From contig JAEUKE010000245.1 in NCBI GenBank assembly GCA_016794345.1, forward strand, positions 1 through 51,783: a DNA stretch of 51,783 bases. The letters run 5' to 3'. Of this stretch, positions 48,316-51,783 are shown one piece after another. The notes beneath the pieces are model-generated. The model did no database searches. It was not told where the DNA came from and was given only the letters and a program-made list of their open reading frames with translations. Position numbers and translations under genes: made by a program. This stretch comes from Myxococcales bacterium. GTDB taxonomy: Bacteria; Myxococcota_A; Polyangia; Polyangiales; Polyangiaceae. Numbering within the stretch: position 1 is the first letter of the stretch; every line of letters starts with the position of its first letter.

Positions 48316-49717
48316 GCGCATCCTCGTCGTGGAGGACGAAGCGACGCTGCGCCAGAACGTGGTGCGATACCTCGAGCGCGCCGGGCACCAGGCCGTCGGA
48401 GTCGAGACCCTGGCGCAAGGCACCAAGGCGCTCGAGTCGTCGACGTTCGACGTGCTCGTCACCGATCTTCGCCTGCCCGACGGCAGCGGCATGGATCTCT
48501 TGCCGGCCGTCGAGCGCACCTCGCCCGGCTGCGTCACGCTCGTCATGACCGCGTACGCCTCCATCGAGGCCGCCGTCGACGCGCTCCGGCAGGGCGCCCA
48601 CGACTTCATGCTCAAACCGCTCAGCCTGAGCGACCTGCGGCGCCGTATCGAGCACATCGCGGCGCACCGCAGGCTCGCTCGGGAGAACACCGAGCTTCGC
48701 AGGATGCTGCACGGGACGGACAGCCCCTACGAGTGCCTGCGCTGCGGCGGCCCGACGATGCGCTCGCTCTGCGCCATGCTCGACAAGGCCGCCGTGAGCG
48801 AGAGCAACGTGCTCGTGGAAGGCGAGAGCGGGACGGGGAAGGAGCTCGTCGCTCGCGCGCTCCACGAGCGCTCGGCGCGCGCGACCGGTCCCTTCGTGAC
48901 GGTCGACATCCGCGCCGCCCCGCAGAACGCGGCCGAGAGCTACCTCTTCGGCGCGGCTCGAACCGCGACGGGTGAGCACCGAGACGGGCCTTTCCGCGCC
49001 GCCTCCGGGGGAACGCTTTTCCTCGACGAGGTGGGCGAGCTGGACCTCGGGCTCCAAGCCAAGCTGCTGCGCGCCGCGGAGACGAAGGAGATCCTGCCCT
49101 GCGGGGCGGAGAACGGCGTCCGGGTGGACGTGCGAATCGTCGCCGCGACGCAGCACGATCTCGAACGTCGCGTCCGCGAAGGCGCGTTCCGAGCCGACCT
49201 CTTCTATCGGCTGGGGATCGTTCGGCTGCGGGTGCCGCCTCTCCGCGAGCGACTGGAGGACGTCGTGCTCCTCGCGGAGCGCTTGCTCGAACGCCACGCG
49301 GCCGCGCAGTCGAAGTCGGTCCGGTACGTCTCGCCCGAGGCGCAGGCGGTGCTCTCGCGTTACGGGTGGCCCGGCAACGTACGGGAGCTCTCGAACGTGA
49401 TCGAGCGGGCCGTCATCCTGTCGGACGGCGACACGATCACCGCCTTGGATCTCCCGACCGAGATCGGCGTCGCGGCCGGGGATGCCGGCGCGTCCCTGGC
49501 GGACGTGGCGCCCGCCGGGGACGGGCCGCTCTCCGAGGACGCCTGCAACTTCGAACGCGCGGTGCTCGGGTTTCAACGGCGCCACCTCGCCCGCGTGCTC
49601 CGGCAGGTGAACGGAAACCGGGAGGCCGCCGCCAGGCTCCTCGGCCTCTCGAGCGCGACGCTCTACCGGTACCTCGCGCGCGCAGGCCTCAAGGGATACC
49701 AGCCGGAGAAGCCGTAG
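48308..49717 (+). CDS. NtrC-type response regulator with an altered GAFTGA loop
   Basis: 469 residues. Receiver domain 1-120: acceptor Asp53 in VTDLRLPDG, Thr/Lys switch at about 81 and 103. AAA+ domain about 145-375: Walker A GESGTGKE (172-179), Walker B GGTLFLDEV (234-242), sensor/arginine region RADLFYRL. In place of the GAFTGA loop that contacts sigma-54, residues 218-223 read RTATGE. A Fis-type helix-turn-helix lies at about 430-456 (NREAAARLLGLSSATLYRYL). Probably acts with the adjacent kinase. Changed GAFTGA suggests activation without sigma-54, as in a few known NtrC relatives, or another regulator at the nosZ promoter. Confidence 0.9.
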   Translation: MAERILVVEDEATLRQNVVRYLERAGHQAVGVETLAQGTKALESSTFDVLVTDLRLPDGSGMDLLPAVERTSPGCVTLVMTAYASIEAAVDALRQGAHDFMLKPLSLSDLRRRIEHIAAHRRLARENTELRRMLHGTDSPYECLRCGGPTMRSLCAMLDKAAVSESNVLVEGESGTGKELVARALHERSARATGPFVTVDIRAAPQNAAESYLFGAARTATGEHRDGPFRAASGGTLFLDEVGELDLGLQAKLLRAAETKEILPCGAENGVRVDVRIVAATQHDLERRVREGAFRADLFYRLGIVRLRVPPLRERLEDVVLLAERLLERHAAAQSKSVRYVSPEAQAVLSRYGWPGNVRELSNVIERAVILSDGDTITALDLPTEIGVAAGDAGASLADVAPAGDGPLSEDACNFERAVLGFQRRHLARVLRQVNGNREAAARLLGLSSATLYRYLARAGLKGYQPEKP

Positions 49718-49767
49718 CACGGTGACGGCGCGTCTATCGGACCGGCTCTCGGCTATCCTGCTCGTCC

Positions 49768-51780
49768 GTGTCCGGCTCCAGCTCCAGACCTTCCCCGCTC
49801 TCCCCGACGCTCTCGGCTACGGCCGAAGCCGCCGCGGGCGCCCGCTTTTCGCCCGGTGACCTCGTCGCGGGTCGCTACGAGGTCCAGTCCGCGCTCGGCC
49901 GAGGCGGCATGGGCGAGGTCTACCGCGTGCGCGATCGGGAGCTCGACGAGGTGGTCGCGCTCAAGATGTTGCACCGCGATCTCATCGGTTCGGCGGAGAT
50001 GCTGAGCCGCTTCCGGTCGGAGGTGAAGCTCGCGCGGCGCGTGACGCACAAGAACGTCGCGCGCACCTTCGACATCGGCGAGCACGAAGGCGAGCGCTTC
50101 TTGACCATGGAGCTCGTCGAGGGCGAGACGCTCGGGGAGGTGCTGGTCCGCGAGGGGAAGCTCGCGGTGCCCCAGGCGCTGGAGCTCGCGCGGGGCATCG
50201 CGGCCGGGCTCGCGGCGGCGCATGACGCAGCTGTCATCCATCGAGACCTCAAGCCCGAGAATGTGGTCGTGGGCGCCGGCGGCCGTGTGGTCGTGATGGA
50301 CTTCGGCATCGCGAGGGCGAGCGCCTTCGAGGGACCGGGGCTGACCGGAGGCGGCGCCATGGGGACGCCCGCGTACATGGCCCCGGAGCAGGTCGAGGGC
50401 GTGGAGATCCTCGACGCCCGCGTGGACGTCTACGCGTTCGGCACGGTCCTCTACGAGATGTTGACCGGGAAGCTCGCCTGGAGCGGCACCTCCCCCTACC
50501 TCGTGGCCACGGCGAGGCTGACCTCGGCGCCGCCCGATCCGCGCGCCGTTCGGGCGGAGCTCGCGCCGGCGCTCGCGACGTTCGTCCTGCGGTGTATGGC
50601 GCGAGACCGCTCGGACCGGTTCGCAGACGGGCGCGCCCTGCTCGCCGCCATCGACGAGCTCGCGTCGGCGCGGGCCGACGTCGACGCCTTCGAGCGCCGG
50701 TCCGGAGCGGATGGGCTCGCCGACGACATCGCGCGGCAGCTCGTCTTGATGGACGGCAGGTCCGCCGTGCACCACCGTGTCCTGGAGGAGGTGCTCGACC
50801 TGCTTCGGTCGGCTCGTGGCGGTGAAGTCGCGGCCCTGTTCGAGCGCGCCTGGCAGAAGCGCTCGTTCGAGGGGCCCTACGAGCGGCCTCTCCTCGTGCT
50901 CGGCGCGCTCCGGGCGGACGCGCGCGCCGAAGGGCCCACCCACCCGCTCTTCGCCGCGGTCGCCGCCGACAGGCCCGACGCAGCGGCGGTCACCTCGGAG
51001 GCGCTGCGCGCCTCGCTCGCGCGGGAGCGGCTCGGGTACTGGATCACCGTTCGCACGAGGCGAGTCCAGACGAACGAGACCACCCGCGCGATAGCGTGGC
51101 TGTGGCCCGCGACCCTCGCCCAATCCGGAGATCGCAGGCGTCCCCTTGCGCTCTTCGACATCGGCGCGAGCGCGGGCCTCAACCTCACGGCCGAGCGCTT
51201 GCCCCGCGCGTGGACGCGCTCGACAGGCGAGCCCATTCCCATCGCGCACGATCTCGAAATCCGGCGCCGCGTCGGGTTCGACCCTCGCCCGCTGGACGTG
51301 AAGAACGCCGACGACCGAGCGTGGCTCGAGGCCTGCATCTGGCCGGAGCAACGCGACCGCCTCGCGCGGCTCGAGGCTGCGATCGCGGCGTTTCGCTCGG
51401 CGGCGCCCACGCCGGAGCTCGTGTTGCTCCGCGCGTCGTCCGTGCCTGGCCGTCTGGAGGCGGCCTCGACGACCGTCGCCTCTGGCTCCCTGGCCATTGC
51501 GTACCAGACGCTGGTTCGTGGCTACATCCCCGAGGAGGAGCGATCGGTCTACGAGTCGGGCATGCGCGCCTGGCTGGAAGCCGGCGCGAGCGGGGAGCGA
51601 ATCTGGGCCACGCTCGAGCTCGAGGAGATCGGTCGCCCCGACGTCTCGTGTGCGATCGATGTGCACGTCGGCGTCGGCGGCTCGGTCGAGGTCGTCCGCC
51701 TCGGACGCACGAGCTACCACCCGAGCTCGATCCAGGTCGAGCTCGGCGCCGAAGCGCGCCTCGCGGAGCTGATCGGATGA
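49768..51780 (+). CDS. Ser/Thr protein kinase fused to a DUF2332 domain
   Basis: 670 residues. Kinase domain about 35-300: Gly loop LGRGGMGEVY, Lys66 in VALK, HRDLKPEN (158-165), DFG (178-180), APEQ; all catalytic residues present. From about 315 onward the sequence matches DUF2332: YERPLLVLGALRADARAEG..HPLF, RTRRVQTNETTRAIAWLWPAL-like, RRPLALFDIGASAGLNL and DVKNADDRAWLEACIWPEQ. The DIGASAGLNL run looks like a SAM-methyltransferase motif I. Function of DUF2332 is unknown. No transmembrane segment is seen. GTG start at 49768; 50 bp after the response regulator stop. Kinase and DUF2332 are in one open frame with no sign of a frameshift. Confidence 0.9.
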   Translation: MSGSSSRPSPLSPTLSATAEAAAGARFSPGDLVAGRYEVQSALGRGGMGEVYRVRDRELDEVVALKMLHRDLIGSAEMLSRFRSEVKLARRVTHKNVARTFDIGEHEGERFLTMELVEGETLGEVLVREGKLAVPQALELARGIAAGLAAAHDAAVIHRDLKPENVVVGAGGRVVVMDFGIARASAFEGPGLTGGGAMGTPAYMAPEQVEGVEILDARVDVYAFGTVLYEMLTGKLAWSGTSPYLVATARLTSAPPDPRAVRAELAPALATFVLRCMARDRSDRFADGRALLAAIDELASARADVDAFERRSGADGLADDIARQLVLMDGRSAVHHRVLEEVLDLLRSARGGEVAALFERAWQKRSFEGPYERPLLVLGALRADARAEGPTHPLFAAVAADRPDAAAVTSEALRASLARERLGYWITVRTRRVQTNETTRAIAWLWPATLAQSGDRRRPLALFDIGASAGLNLTAERLPRAWTRSTGEPIPIAHDLEIRRRVGFDPRPLDVKNADDRAWLEACIWPEQRDRLARLEAAIAAFRSAAPTPELVLLRASSVPGRLEAASTTVASGSLAIAYQTLVRGYIPEEERSVYESGMRAWLEAGASGERIWATLELEEIGRPDVSCAIDVHVGVGGSVEVVRLGRTSYHPSSIQVELGAEARLAELIG

Positions 51781-51783
51781 GGG

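Overview
The window is about 52 kb of very GC-rich DNA with tightly packed genes. It most likely comes from a myxobacterium of the Polyangiales type (Sorangium/Polyangium/Sandaracinus-like). The clues are Ser/Thr kinases fused to AAA/TPR or other domains, DUF2378-like (TIGR02265) proteins, thrombospondin-3/OmpA proteins, and several lipoproteins that start with a Cys-Gly-Asp-Asp or Thr/Gly/Ser-rich low-complexity stretch. Assignment to a genus is not possible from this sequence alone.

Layout. 0.06-2.8 kb (+): a secreted coiled-coil protein, an outer-membrane beta-barrel and an overlapping short Wza-like polysaccharide export lipoprotein, which look like a split export pore. 2.8-5.6 kb (-): an OmpA/TSP3 protein followed by a PPC-like protein. 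5.6-8 kb (+): Maf pyrophosphatase, a membrane glycosyltransferase and a small protein. 7.9-11 kb (-): RluA pseudouridine synthase, a SUKH-like protein, a flippase-like membrane protein and a one-TM protein. 11-13.7 kb (+): a MopE-like Cys/Asp repeat lipoprotein and a DUF2378-like protein. 13.6-24.4 kb (-): an eight-gene co-directional run (ABC ATPase, FtsX-type permease, HlyD-type adaptor, penicillin-acylase-type Ntn hydrolase, SAM methyltransferase, SDR, DUF2378-like protein, HDAC-family hydrolase with an extra C-terminal domain). It reads as an uncharacterised tailoring and export operon. 24.5-32.3 kb (+): a multidomain kinase, a Cys-rich lipoprotein, a zinc protein, phenylalanine hydroxylase and an MBL-like protein. 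32.3-34.4 kb (-): a zf-TFIIB protein and an ECF42-type sigma factor with its DGPF partner. 34.6-37.5 kb (+): a membrane glycosyltransferase carrying an in-frame palindromic insertion, and a lipoprotein.

37.6-46.8 kb (-): a CocE-type hydrolase lipoprotein, then a clade II nitrous oxide reductase cluster. In transcription order this is nosZ, a membrane protein, nosD, nosF, nosL, nosY and a c-type cytochrome lipoprotein. From nosD to nosY the genes overlap by four bases. 46.8-49.7 kb: a 302-bp divergent control region with a sigma-54-like promoter for nosZ and three equally built 16-bp palindromes, then a histidine kinase and an NtrC-type response regulator reading away from it. The simplest model is that this two-component pair controls N2O respiration. 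49.8-51.8 kb (+): a Ser/Thr kinase fused to a DUF2332 domain.

The most unusual items are the nosZ control region with its atypical regulator, the 141-bp in-frame palindromic insertion, the kinase-DUF2332 fusion, the HDAC/acylase/exporter operon and the split polysaccharide pore. No tRNA, rRNA, CRISPR array or complete insertion sequence was seen. The only stretch of 300 bases or more without a gene is the nosZ/kinase intergenic region, described under its regulatory features.
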